From positions 1 to 7,146 of the forward strand of contig DASTUP010000202.1 of the NCBI GenBank assembly GCA_035759585.1: DNA of 7,146 nt. Direction: 5' to 3'. This DNA is from CAMLLJ01 sp035759585. Lineage in GTDB: Bacteria; Gemmatimonadota; Gemmatimonadetes; Gemmatimonadales; GWC2-71-9. Below the pieces are notes generated by a model. That model searched no databases. It was not told the DNA's origin and saw only the letters and a program-made list of their open reading frames with translations. Below are positions 1 through 5,299 of the stretch, in pieces. Position 1 is the stretch's first letter. Each line of letters starts with the position of its first letter. The position numbers and the translations under genes are program-made.

Positions 1-173
1 CGGTTTTCACACGCATGCGCACGCCGGCGCTCCCCGCGGTGCCCGGATCACTCATGCCGATTCTCGTCGGTGCAGCCCTCTGCTGCTTCATGCCGCCTCA
101 GCGCCGCCGTCGAGTTGTCCCGCGGGTCACCACACAGGCTCACGATCACGATGACACGCCGGCGAATCAGTGA
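1..173 (+). CDS. Possible C-terminal end of a membrane protein (partial, 5' end outside the window)
   Basis: The frame is open from base 3 to a TGA at 171-173 and has no stop before it, so this could be the tail of a gene entering from the left. An internal ATG at 15 would give a 52-residue protein. The visible part has a Pro-rich segment (RTPALPAVPG), one short hydrophobic stretch (LMPILVGAALCCFM), then a basic RRRR patch and a polar His/Asp tail. That order resembles the last helix and cytoplasmic tail of an inner-membrane protein; APC-family amino acid permeases often end with an 'RTP..P.VP' turn and a final helix. The resemblance is short and weak. Codon third positions are moderately GC-rich, so it could also be a chance open frame. 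It runs convergent to the hydrolase gene that ends at 253. Confidence 0.33.
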   Translation, partial: VFTRMRTPALPAVPGSLMPILVGAALCCFMPPQRRRRVVPRVTTQAHDHDDTPANQ

Positions 174-222
174 AGGCTGGCGAATGGGGCGCAGAATCAT
201 TCGGAAGTCCGGGTGAAATGCC

Positions 223-247
223 GGCCGCGTCGACAGCGAGTGCGGCC
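223..247 (-). terminator. Weak hairpin just after the hydrolase gene
   Basis: GGCCGC (223-228) and GCGGCC (242-247) form a 6-bp perfect inverted repeat around a 13-base loop. It starts five bases beyond the TAA of the hydrolase gene on the minus strand. No T-run follows on either strand, so a classical intrinsic terminator is not supported. It could end transcription of the leftward gene group or simply be a chance GC repeat. Confidence 0.2.
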
Positions 248-252
248 TTCGG

Positions 253-1140
253 TTACCATCCCACGCGATCGAGTGAGTGTGCGAAGATGTGCGCTCCAGG
301 CGCCGCCTGCTGCACCGCTCGCGCCGTCACGCTGTCATTCTCCGCGAAGTGAAATGCGGCGATCCGACGGGGTCGGATCCATCGCTCGATGACGCGGCGC
401 GTGTCATCATCGTCGACCGCCCAGTAGGGAATCAGGGCGACATCGATGCGCATGGTGTCCAGTCTGAAGGTCGCCAATGTGGCTTCGCTCAGCTCGGCAT
501 CGCCCACGTGCAGTATGCGGCGACCGCCGAGATCGATCACGTACGCAAGGTGCTCCACTTGCCGATGCCGCCGCCCTCCGCTGTGGGGCAGGCCGAGCAG
601 CTCGACTGGAATCCCATTCACGAGGAGACGGCGACGCGTGCCCGGAGGCGTCGTCCGTGCGGCGAGCCGCTGCGAGCTTCGAAGCGCCGGCGCGAGGTGC
701 CTGCGGAGGCTGTCGACCACCTGCTGCGAGCTGACGACCAGGGCGCGCGGGTTGGCACCGAGATGGCCGGAAACAGGCACAGGGTGGAAGTGGTCACCGT
801 GGCGGTGGGTGATGAGTACCACATCCACTGAATCGAACGGTGCGCGCCCCTGTCGCAGCGCCGACTGCGTACTGTCGGCGGCGATGGCGTACCCGTCGTA
901 GCGCTCGAAGAGGGCGTCGATGAGCACCTTCCGAACGCCTCCGGCCTCGTTGGCCGAAAGCAGCACGCCTTCATTCGCGAGGAACGTGATGGCGATGCCG
1001 TCCCGGCGAGGCGCGACCAGCCCCTGTGCGAGTGGGCTCGCAACTGCGAGCATGCCGAGCACAACGGCCAGGCTCCAGGGCGAGAGGCGCCCCGCGCCTC
1101 CGCTAGCCACGCCGCTTGAAGAACTGGACGGCCCGCTCAT
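253..1140 (-). CDS. Metallo-beta-lactamase-fold hydrolase with N-terminal signal or membrane segment
   Basis: This is a zinc-dependent hydrolase-fold protein of the broad UlaG-like branch of the MBL superfamily. Numbered from ATG 1140 (295 aa), it shows an N-terminal hydrophobic segment (about 20-40, SLAVVLGMLAVASPLAQG), a strand 'ITFLANEGVLLSA', and the metal motif THRHGDHFH with H112, H114, D116 and H117. A His-rich stretch around 186-197, 'LHVGD' with D214, and 'AAFHF' with H264 near the C-terminus complete a plausible two-metal set. The hydrophobic start suggests export or membrane anchoring. Substrate is unknown; the family includes lactonases, phosphodiesterases and uncharacterised enzymes. 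The start is uncertain: ATG 1158, ATG 1140 and GTG 1110 are all in frame, none with a strong ribosome site. GTG 1110 would reduce the overlap with the upstream 50-residue gene to eight bases. The last gene of the leftward group. Confidence 0.88.
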   Translation of the reverse strand: MSGPSSSSSGVASGGAGRLSPWSLAVVLGMLAVASPLAQGLVAPRRDGIAITFLANEGVLLSANEAGGVRKVLIDALFERYDGYAIAADSTQSALRQGRAPFDSVDVVLITHRHGDHFHPVPVSGHLGANPRALVVSSQQVVDSLRRHLAPALRSSQRLAARTTPPGTRRRLLVNGIPVELLGLPHSGGRRHRQVEHLAYVIDLGGRRILHVGDAELSEATLATFRLDTMRIDVALIPYWAVDDDDTRRVIERWIRPRRIAAFHFAENDSVTARAVQQAAPGAHIFAHSLDRVGW

Positions 1141-1255
1141 GGCGCTCGGCTGCTGCACGCGTCCTGAACGTGCCGAGGTTGCGGCGCTTGCCGGTCTTCG
1201 GGTCCTTCTTTCTCGAGTACAGCCGGAACTGTCCAGAGGCCAATTTGCGAATCAT
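1103..1255 (-). CDS. Small basic conserved protein, 50 aa
   Basis: ATG at 1255 to TAG at 1103-1105 encodes 50 residues beginning MIRKLASGQFRLYSRKKD and continuing PKTGKRRNLGTFRTRAAAER to HERAVQFFKRRG. From memory this matches a family of about 50-residue proteins of unknown function found in many bacterial phyla, with the recurring pattern 'G.(F/Y)RLYSRK...TGKRRNLGTF.TR..AE.HER..Q.FK'. It is extremely rich in Arg and Lys with no hydrophobic segment, so a cytoplasmic, possibly nucleic-acid-binding role is an inference. The ribosome site GGAG (1262-1265, six bases before ATG) is good, which supports this start. Its 3' end overlaps the 5' end of the hydrolase gene, suggesting co-translation. Function is not known. 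Confidence 0.85.
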   Translation of the reverse strand: MIRKLASGQFRLYSRKKDPKTGKRRNLGTFRTRAAAERHERAVQFFKRRG

Positions 1256-1331
1256 GGAATTCTCCGCATTGCGCCACGTGCGGCTCGGCAGCGCCGCGCT
1301 GTGTCGCCGCCGGCGTGCCCCCGCGAGGGCC

Positions 1332-1811
1332 TCACGGCCGCCTTCGCGTGCGGCTCGACCAGTGGATCGCCCGGATCTGCCAATGACCCGCCCGGCGTGT
1401 CAGCACCATGAGCTCCACCCCGTCGCTGTCGACGGCTCGCCCTCGAAACGTCCCCTGCGAACGACTCGTGGCCGTCAGCCACGCGACCGAATCCATCACC
1501 GCAACCCGGAGCACCCGGCGCTCGCTCGGCACGGCCTGCGCGAAGGCCATGTCGGCGGGCAGATGATGCGCCCGATATTCGGTCAGTGTCTCACTGCTTC
1601 CTGACTCCAGCACCTGCACATCCGGGGCAAGAAGCGCCAAAACCGCTGCGCTATCACCTGCCACGAGGGCCGCATGAAACGCGGCAACGGCCGACGCGAC
1701 TTCGCCGGAGTCGGCTGAGGCTGCGTTCTGTGCGCCCCCCGATGAAGCAAGCCCGACCAGGCCAGCGACGGCACAGCACGAGATCAGCGACAGGTGCAGG
1801 GCTCCCTCCAT
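1332..1811 (-). CDS. Secreted NTF2-like (SnoaL/DUF4440-type) protein
   Basis: A 159-residue protein with a hydrophobic signal peptide (about 5-28, ending SSGGAQ) and a single NTF2-like domain (about 33-150). The first helix pattern 'VASAVAAFHAALVAGDSAAVLALLAPDVQVLESG' and the final strand 'GVELMVLTRRAGHWQIRAIHW' are typical of the DUF4440/SnoaL family: a cone-shaped fold that binds small molecules or acts as a ketosteroid-isomerase-like enzyme. No catalytic residue can be assigned. The probable location is the periplasm. No ribosome site lies upstream of ATG 1811; instead GGAGGGAG lies inside codons 2-4, so translation might start slightly downstream at a non-ATG codon, or be coupled to the gene 48 bases upstream. 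It is one of three NTF2-like units in this window. Confidence 0.82.
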   Translation of the reverse strand: MEGALHLSLISCCAVAGLVGLASSGGAQNAASADSGEVASAVAAFHAALVAGDSAAVLALLAPDVQVLESGSSETLTEYRAHHLPADMAFAQAVPSERRVLRVAVMDSVAWLTATSRSQGTFRGRAVDSDGVELMVLTRRAGHWQIRAIHWSSRTRRRP

Positions 1812-1859
1812 TCGAATGGCAGTGCACGGGCCGCTCGGGCGGCCGGACTCCGACTTCGT

Positions 1860-2360
1860 TCAAGGTGCCGGACGGATCGGAGGCAGTTCCGGCGCCTCAT
1901 TCCATATATCGACAACCGCGCGCCACCGACCGTCGGATTCGCGACGCCAGACGGACACGGCCTTCGCGTGCATCGTATCAATGGCTCCGGTGCTGTCTGC
2001 AAAGGTGTAGCGACTCCGACCGATCGCATAGGCCAGATCGCCACCGGCCGCGACGATGACGGTATCGCTCTGCCACGTCACGCTGAACCCGGGGATCCCC
2101 GTGGCCTCCTGCATGAACTGCCGGGCCGCTGCCCGGCCGACCACTGGAGGAGCGCCCGGCGGGAACATGATCCCATCCTCGGCAACGAACTCGGCACTGG
2201 CCGCAACATCCCCACGCTCGGCGGCAACTGCCCAGGCGCTGTCCGCGCTCAGGACCGCCGCCGCAGCCGCCGGGAGATCGGGTCGGGCGGGCGAGCAGCT
2301 TGCGCTCGTACCGAGACCTGTGGCAAAGACGATCCATGCGAATCTGCGGAAGCCAATCAT
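1860..2360 (-). CDS. DUF4440/NTF2-like lipoprotein
   Basis: A 166-residue protein. Residues 1-22 form a lipoprotein signal: RR near the start, hydrophobic FAWIVFATGLG, then the lipobox SAS-Cys22. The mature part (about 33-155) is an NTF2-like DUF4440 domain: 'VLSADSAWAVAAERGDVAASAEFVAEDGIMFPPG', then 'GRAAARQFMQ', then 'DLAYAIGRSRYTF', ending with the hallmark 'GRWRAVVDIWN' strand. Family members commonly carry 'G.A.....G..Y......G.W......W'. The start is well supported: AAGGAG sits at 2366-2371, five bases before ATG 2360. It differs clearly from the adjacent 1332-1811 protein, so a recent tandem duplication is not evident. Probable role: a membrane-anchored small-molecule binding protein or enzyme of unknown substrate. 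Confidence 0.87.
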   Translation of the reverse strand: MIGFRRFAWIVFATGLGTSASCSPARPDLPAAAAAVLSADSAWAVAAERGDVAASAEFVAEDGIMFPPGAPPVVGRAAARQFMQEATGIPGFSVTWQSDTVIVAAGGDLAYAIGRSRYTFADSTGAIDTMHAKAVSVWRRESDGRWRAVVDIWNEAPELPPIRPAP

Positions 2361-2435
2361 CCCGTCTCCTTGGTAGTCTGGTCGTGGCCGCCCGATGCCC
2401 TCGCATCGGCCGCGCGTTGTCCCGCGTCCATCCGA

Positions 2436-2900
2436 TCAATCCGCTCGCGTGTAGGTCAGCTGGAGGTCCGGCTCCCAGTTCACGCCATCCCGTGACATTT
2501 CTCCACGGCCAAGCATCGTGCGCCCATCAGCGGCAATGACTCCCGAGAAACGCTGTGAAAAGCTCGGTGTGTCGCGCCACCATTTCCACACACTCCCCTG
2601 GAGGCTCACTTCATACCGCCGCGAGACTCCACGCTCGTCAAAGTACAGCATGGAGCACTCCCCGGTCGTGTCGTCCGTGCCGAAGACGGCGATCCCGCTG
2701 GGGATTCCTGGTTCGTCGATCTGCGAATGCATGATGAGGAACGCTCCACCCTCGAGCCAGTCGAACGTCGTTCGGCCGTGAAACGTCGTGCCCGGCACGA
2801 GCGGATGCGTGCCCACGGTGTCCCACGCCCCAGTGAGGATGGCCAGCGGCCCCAGCAACGGATTCGGCTTCGCGGCTTCATGACCGACCGACTCAGGCAT
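2436..2900 (-). CDS. DUF1579-like protein
   Basis: A 154-residue soluble protein with no signal peptide. It has the order 'LLGPLAILTGAWDTVGTHPLVPGTTFHGRT', 'FDWLEGGAFLIMHSQID', 'IAVFGTDDTTGECSMLYFDERGVSRRYEVS', 'WKWWRDTPSFSQRFSGVIAADGRTMLGRGEMSRDG' and a final 'DLQLTYTRAD'. This is an antiparallel beta-barrel pattern seen in DUF1579 and related calycin-like proteins of unknown function. The frame extends upstream to ATG 2987, but ATG 2900 is preferred because GGAGG (2908-2912) lies seven bases before it and the upstream residues look non-conserved. It is the first gene of the leftward group and diverges from the lipoprotein at 3080. The start codon itself lies within a TCAGGCA heptamer (2893-2899) shared with the upstream region. 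Confidence 0.85.
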   Translation of the reverse strand: MPESVGHEAAKPNPLLGPLAILTGAWDTVGTHPLVPGTTFHGRTTFDWLEGGAFLIMHSQIDEPGIPSGIAVFGTDDTTGECSMLYFDERGVSRRYEVSLQGSVWKWWRDTPSFSQRFSGVIAADGRTMLGRGEMSRDGVNWEPDLQLTYTRAD

Positions 2901-2907
2901 TTGATGA

Positions 2908-2912
2908 CCTCC
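2908..2912 (-). promoter_or_regulatory. Ribosome binding site that fixes the start of the DUF1579-like gene
   Basis: GGAGG on the minus strand, seven bases before ATG 2900. The two upstream in-frame ATGs (2927, 2987) lie before this site, so it argues for the shorter 154-residue protein. Confidence 0.7.
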
Positions 2913-2992
2913 GCTCGTTGCGGCCATATCCGGCCGGCTCTCCAGATCCTGCTCGATCGGGGGCGCCGACCGCCCTGTCGGCTGCACGCCGA

Positions 2993-3033
2993 TCAGGCAG
3001 CGCCGGGATCGTGCCTGAAGTCACGCTCAGGCA
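2993..3033. promoter_or_regulatory. Candidate operator: three TCAGGCA heptamers in the divergent intergenic region
   Basis: In the 179-base gap between divergent genes, TCAGGCA occurs at 2993-2999 and 3027-3033 and its reverse complement TGCCTGA at 3012-3018. The last two form a perfect 7-bp inverted repeat with an 8-base spacer, and the first two form another with a 12-base spacer. The direct copies extend to 12 bases with one mismatch (TCAGGCAGCGCC, TCAGGCAACGCC), 34 bases apart. A fourth copy covers 2893-2899 at the start of the leftward gene. This looks like a repeated half-site for a dimeric regulator. A weak -10-like TATCCT (3046-3051) lies just downstream for the rightward gene, so the array would overlap or lie upstream of its promoter. 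No regulator is encoded nearby. Confidence 0.42.
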
Positions 3034-3079
3034 ACGCCCGACCCGTATCCTCGCACGTCCTTACCGAGCGAGCGATCCG

Positions 3080-3484
3080 GTGGCCGCCGAAACCCGTCTG
3101 ACTCGATCGCGAGCGCGAGCGGCACTTCTGATAGCTCTCGCGACCCCGCAGGCGGCGTGTGGCGCCGGGTGGCGGCAACCGACCGAGCCGATCCCAGCGG
3201 CACTGAGCAGTCCCCGGCAGCAGGTGCAGGTCTGGCGAGCCGGCCGCTCGCTGCAACTCCACGGGGTGACTGTCTCGGAGGACAGCGTCAGCGGTATACC
3301 CTACATCGCACCGCTCGAATGCGACAGTTGTCGCCTTGCGTTGCCCCGCAGCGAGGTCGACTCGCTGCGCGTCGGGAATCCAACCGCGGGCTTCTGGCGG
3401 TCCACCGGACTCGCTGTTGGGCTGCTCTTCGGGTTCGCCATAATGGCTTGCGCCCGCGCGCGGAGCTGCAATTACACCGATTAG
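3080..3484 (+). CDS. Putative small lipoprotein with CxxC motif and C-terminal membrane helix
   Basis: Starting at GTG 3080 this is 134 residues. A basic n-region (TRLTRSRARA) and hydrophobic ALLIALATPQ lead to a lipobox QAA-Cys27. The middle domain has 'QVQVWRAGRSLQLHGVTVSEDSVSGIPYI', then a CxxC (ECDSC, C81 and C84), then 'LPRSEVDSLRVGNP'. A hydrophobic helix follows at about 105-124, then a short Cys/Arg-rich tail. The 'W..G....L..V.VS.DS.SGIP....P..C.SC...LP...VDS.R.GNP' layout resembles a recurring group of small uncharacterised lipoproteins I associate with Gemmatimonadota; this is from memory only. The frame is open further upstream to 2918, but that part looks non-coding and would put the signal sequence internally. 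The ribosome site before GTG is weak. Function unknown. Confidence 0.72.
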   Translation: MAAETRLTRSRARAALLIALATPQAACGAGWRQPTEPIPAALSSPRQQVQVWRAGRSLQLHGVTVSEDSVSGIPYIAPLECDSCRLALPRSEVDSLRVGNPTAGFWRSTGLAVGLLFGFAIMACARARSCNYTD

Positions 3485-3505
3485 GTGCCGTCTAACCCGG
3501 GCGCT

Positions 3506-3817
3506 TCAGCCGCAGGACGGGCCGGGGCCGCAATACCACCCTGCCCGCACCTGATCGAGAAACTCCCGCCGCCCGATATCGACGCCGGTGACTTCATTGC
3601 GGCGCCAGATGAAATCCGGTGCCAGCAGCGCTTCGAAGTACGCCGCATCGCGTCGGATGCGCGCCGGTCACCACCCCATGACGATCCCATGGAGCCCGGC
3701 GTCGGGGGCAAGGTCCGCGACGCTTTCCGGCGGCGGCGGAAGTACCTGGACGGGAGGTGCGCAGGAGGAGAGTCCAAGCGCGAGGACGGCGAGCTGCGTC
3801 CGGAAGCTGGATCTCAC
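3506..3817 (-). pseudogene. Broken NTF2-like (SnoaL/DUF4440-type) lipoprotein gene with in-frame TGA
   Basis: The 5' end looks like an intact lipoprotein gene: GGAG six bases before GTG 3817, then VRSSFRTQLAVLALGLSSC with lipobox LSS-Cys19 and a Pro-rich linker (APPVQVLPPPPES). At 3668-3670 a TGA interrupts the frame after GIVMGW. The same frame then continues with RRDAAYFEALLAPDFIWRRN, followed by EVTGVDIGRREFLDQVRAG, which is the typical first half of an NTF2-like domain. It ends at TGA 3506-3508 without the second half of the domain. No start codon or ribosome site restarts the downstream piece. The simplest reading is a decayed gene with a nonsense mutation and 3' truncation. A sequencing error at the stop would repair the first defect but not the short C-terminus. 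Confidence 0.62.
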
Positions 3818-3823
3818 GCAAGG

Positions 3824-3827
3824 CTCC
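3824..3827 (-). promoter_or_regulatory. Ribosome binding site of the broken lipoprotein gene
   Basis: GGAG on the minus strand, six bases before GTG 3817. It places the start directly before a standard lipoprotein signal and supports this having been a real gene, rather than the longer TTG-started frame at 3853. Confidence 0.5.
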
Positions 3828-3882
3828 AGGTGACGACGACTGGAGAGGCGCAAGTGCTCATGACGTGCACAGCCGCGGCACT

Positions 3883-3905
3883 GGCGACGGCATCCCGCCG
3901 TCGCC
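3883..3905 (-). terminator. Perfect 9-bp hairpin after the 182-residue gene
   Basis: GGCGACGGC (3883-3891) and GCCGTCGCC (3897-3905) are perfect inverted repeats around a 5-base loop. The hairpin begins nine bases past the stop of the minus-strand gene ending at 3914. There is no T-run, so it would be a stem-only terminator or an mRNA 3' end stabiliser. The position just after a stop codon in an intergenic gap is the main argument. Confidence 0.45.
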
Positions 3906-3913
3906 CGCGCCCT

Positions 3914-4462
3914 TCACGGAATCGCGACGCTCCGGTACCTGCCGATCGCCGCCATCAGGCGGGTCTCGAGCGTCGCCTTCGGCTCGTGGGGCCGGTGCTC
4001 CACCTCGACGAATATGTCGCCGGCCGTGGCGCGCCATACGTCACGCGAGAGCACGGGGACGCGGAGATCGGACACATCGGTGAGGAGCGTGACGCGCCAG
4101 GCGCGGCCGAAGGCGTCGAAGTCGAAGACCGTCGGAATCATCGGCCGCATCGCTTCGACGCCACGCGCCTTGAGCCCGGCGAGCTCGAGCTCGCCCGCCG
4201 GCGTGAGCACCGCGAAGAGCTCGTAGAGGTAGCGCTCCGTGTCGCTCCCGCTCAGGTGCCGGTGCAGCGTGACCACCCCTCGGCGCTCGAGCTCCTCGAG
4301 GTCGGCGATGAGGCCGACATCCTTCGGATCGATCGGGAGCTGCGCCTCGACATCGAGGAGCAACGCTTCGAGACGGGGGCCGAGCTGCACGGTGGAACCT
4401 CGGAGATGGAGAAGGAAGTGGGAGTCGAGAAGGGCAGCAAGATCTGCGCCCTCCGAAGTCAC
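3914..4462 (-). CDS. Uncharacterised protein, 182 aa, possibly with a winged-helix-like N-terminal half
   Basis: I do not recognise this family. The protein starts at GTG 4462 and has no signal peptide or membrane helix. Residues about 8-90 are leucine-rich and helical, with 'DPKDVGLIADLEELERRGVVTLHRHLS...YLYELFAVLTPAGELELAGL', which reads like helix-helix-strand-wing of a winged helix, although no DNA-contact helix can be named. Residues about 100-182 are beta-rich: 'PTVFDFDAFGRAWRVTLLTDVSDLRVPVLSRDVWRA', then 'DIFVEVEHRPHEPKATLETRLMAAIGRYRSV'. Coding evidence is the balanced residue composition, against an Arg/Glu-rich opposite frame. The start is unsure: no clear ribosome site lies before GTG 4462, and TATATCAT about 10-18 bases upstream hints at a promoter with a very short leader. 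It lies 119 bases downstream of the ABC operon in the same direction. Confidence 0.66.
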   Translation of the reverse strand: MTSEGADLAALLDSHFLLHLRGSTVQLGPRLEALLLDVEAQLPIDPKDVGLIADLEELERRGVVTLHRHLSGSDTERYLYELFAVLTPAGELELAGLKARGVEAMRPMIPTVFDFDAFGRAWRVTLLTDVSDLRVPVLSRDVWRATAGDIFVEVEHRPHEPKATLETRLMAAIGRYRSVAIP

Positions 4463-4480
4463 GCGTTGAGATGATATACC

Positions 4481-4499
4481 GGGCCCGAACGCCGGGCCT
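4481..4499 (-). terminator. Short hairpin between the ABC operon and the 182-residue gene
   Basis: GGCCCG (4482-4487) and CGGGCC (4493-4498) pair perfectly around a 5-base loop, with a further G-T pair outside. It lies in the 119-base gap downstream of the last ABC gene on the minus strand and just upstream of the next gene. No T-run follows, so it may be an attenuating stem, an operator or chance. Confidence 0.25.
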
Positions 4500-4581
4500 C
4501 CGTAGGATTGCGTAGGCGGGATGTGCAGGCGATTGCAGTGCAGGTGCTACGATTGGCACGAGGGGGGCGCGGGGAGTAGTG

Positions 4582-5298
4582 CTACGGAACGTCCATCCGC
4601 CGGAGGCGCCTGATCGACAGCAGCAGAAAGCCGCCCGTCACGAGCACGGCCGCGAGGACTGCGGCGATCGCCGGGAGCGTGTCGTCCGCGAGGGCGAACC
4701 GCCGCGGGTCGAGCGCGTGCATGATCGCGATCGCATGGTACCGGATGCTGAGGAGCCGCGCGCCCGAGACGAAGCCCGCGAAGAATCCCTCCCAGATGAC
4801 GATGTACAGCAGGCCGATGCCCACCGCATGGGTGCTGATCAGCCCGAGAAAGAGGAACACCGACGCGTACATCGCGACGCCGGCGAGCGCCGAGAGCGTG
4901 ACGGCAGCCGTCGCCCGGATGTCGCCGAGGAAGGCGATGTGCGCCGTGAGGAGCGCGCTCGCCGCGATGAACGGGCCGGCGATGGTGATCACCGCCAGGA
5001 GCTTCGGCAGGGCGATCCGCCAGCGCGGAATCGGCGCGAGCGTGAGATTCGCGAGCGTGCGGTCCTCGACCTCGTTGCCGAACGCGGCGCCTCCGATGGC
5101 GAGCACCACGAGCGGCAGGATCGAGCCGGCGAGCATCGCGCTCAGGATCGCCGTCTCGAAGTCCCAGATCGACGGCGCCTCGTCCGAGCCGAGCGTGATG
5201 AGGGTGATGAGCACCGGCAGCGCCGCGAGCACGGTCATGATCGCGAGGCGCCAGCGGCCGGAGAGCTGGCGGAGGGTCAGGCGATAGACGGATCCCAT
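4582..5298 (-). CDS. ABC-2 type transporter permease (second permease of the operon)
   Basis: A 238-residue inner-membrane protein with six predicted helices at about 17-37, 52-73, 99-120, 133-154, 157-178 and 209-229, followed by a basic tail (SIRRLRRMDVP). Between helices 2 and 3 is the segment 'FGNEVEDRTLANLTLAPIPRWRIALPKLL', the conserved cytoplasmic 'E...T...L..P..R.....K' coupling region of ABC-2 permeases that contacts the ATPase. It should pair with the ATP-binding protein encoded just upstream and with the other permease to form an exporter. The frame extends to 5328, but ATG 5298 is chosen because it follows the ATPase stop by one base and has GGAGAG at 5304-5309. Substrate unknown. 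Confidence 0.92.
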   Translation of the reverse strand: MGSVYRLTLRQLSGRWRLAIMTVLAALPVLITLITLGSDEAPSIWDFETAILSAMLAGSILPLVVLAIGGAAFGNEVEDRTLANLTLAPIPRWRIALPKLLAVITIAGPFIAASALLTAHIAFLGDIRATAAVTLSALAGVAMYASVFLFLGLISTHAVGIGLLYIVIWEGFFAGFVSGARLLSIRYHAIAIMHALDPRRFALADDTLPAIAAVLAAVLVTGGFLLLSIRRLRRMDVP

Positions 5299-5299
5299 G

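Noticed and set aside
277..831. Plus-strand open frame of 184 codons opposite the hydrolase
   Set aside because: The minus strand carries the HxHxDH metal motif in order with other MBL-fold features; the plus frame has no recognisable pattern.
2918..3079. N-terminal extension of the plus-strand lipoprotein to ATG 2918
   Set aside because: It would bury the signal sequence and lipobox about 80 residues in, and the extension is low-complexity Arg/Pro/Ala with no pattern. GTG 3080 gives a standard lipoprotein start.
3668..3670. In-frame TGA as a selenocysteine codon
   Set aside because: The context (GW-TGA-PA) is not a redox motif, no convincing SECIS-like stem was seen just downstream, and the NTF2-like family does not use selenocysteine. 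A nonsense mutation is simpler.
4286..4300. CTCGAG-CTC-CTCGAG repeat
   Set aside because: It lies within codons for the Leu/Glu-rich stretch of the 182-residue protein and is explained by codon choice for LEELE.
3485..4474. Long plus-strand open frame of 329 codons
   Set aside because: It is antisense to the 182-residue gene and the broken lipoprotein, is extremely rich in Arg, Glu, His and Asp, and shows no domain pattern. GC-rich genomes produce such frames opposite real genes.
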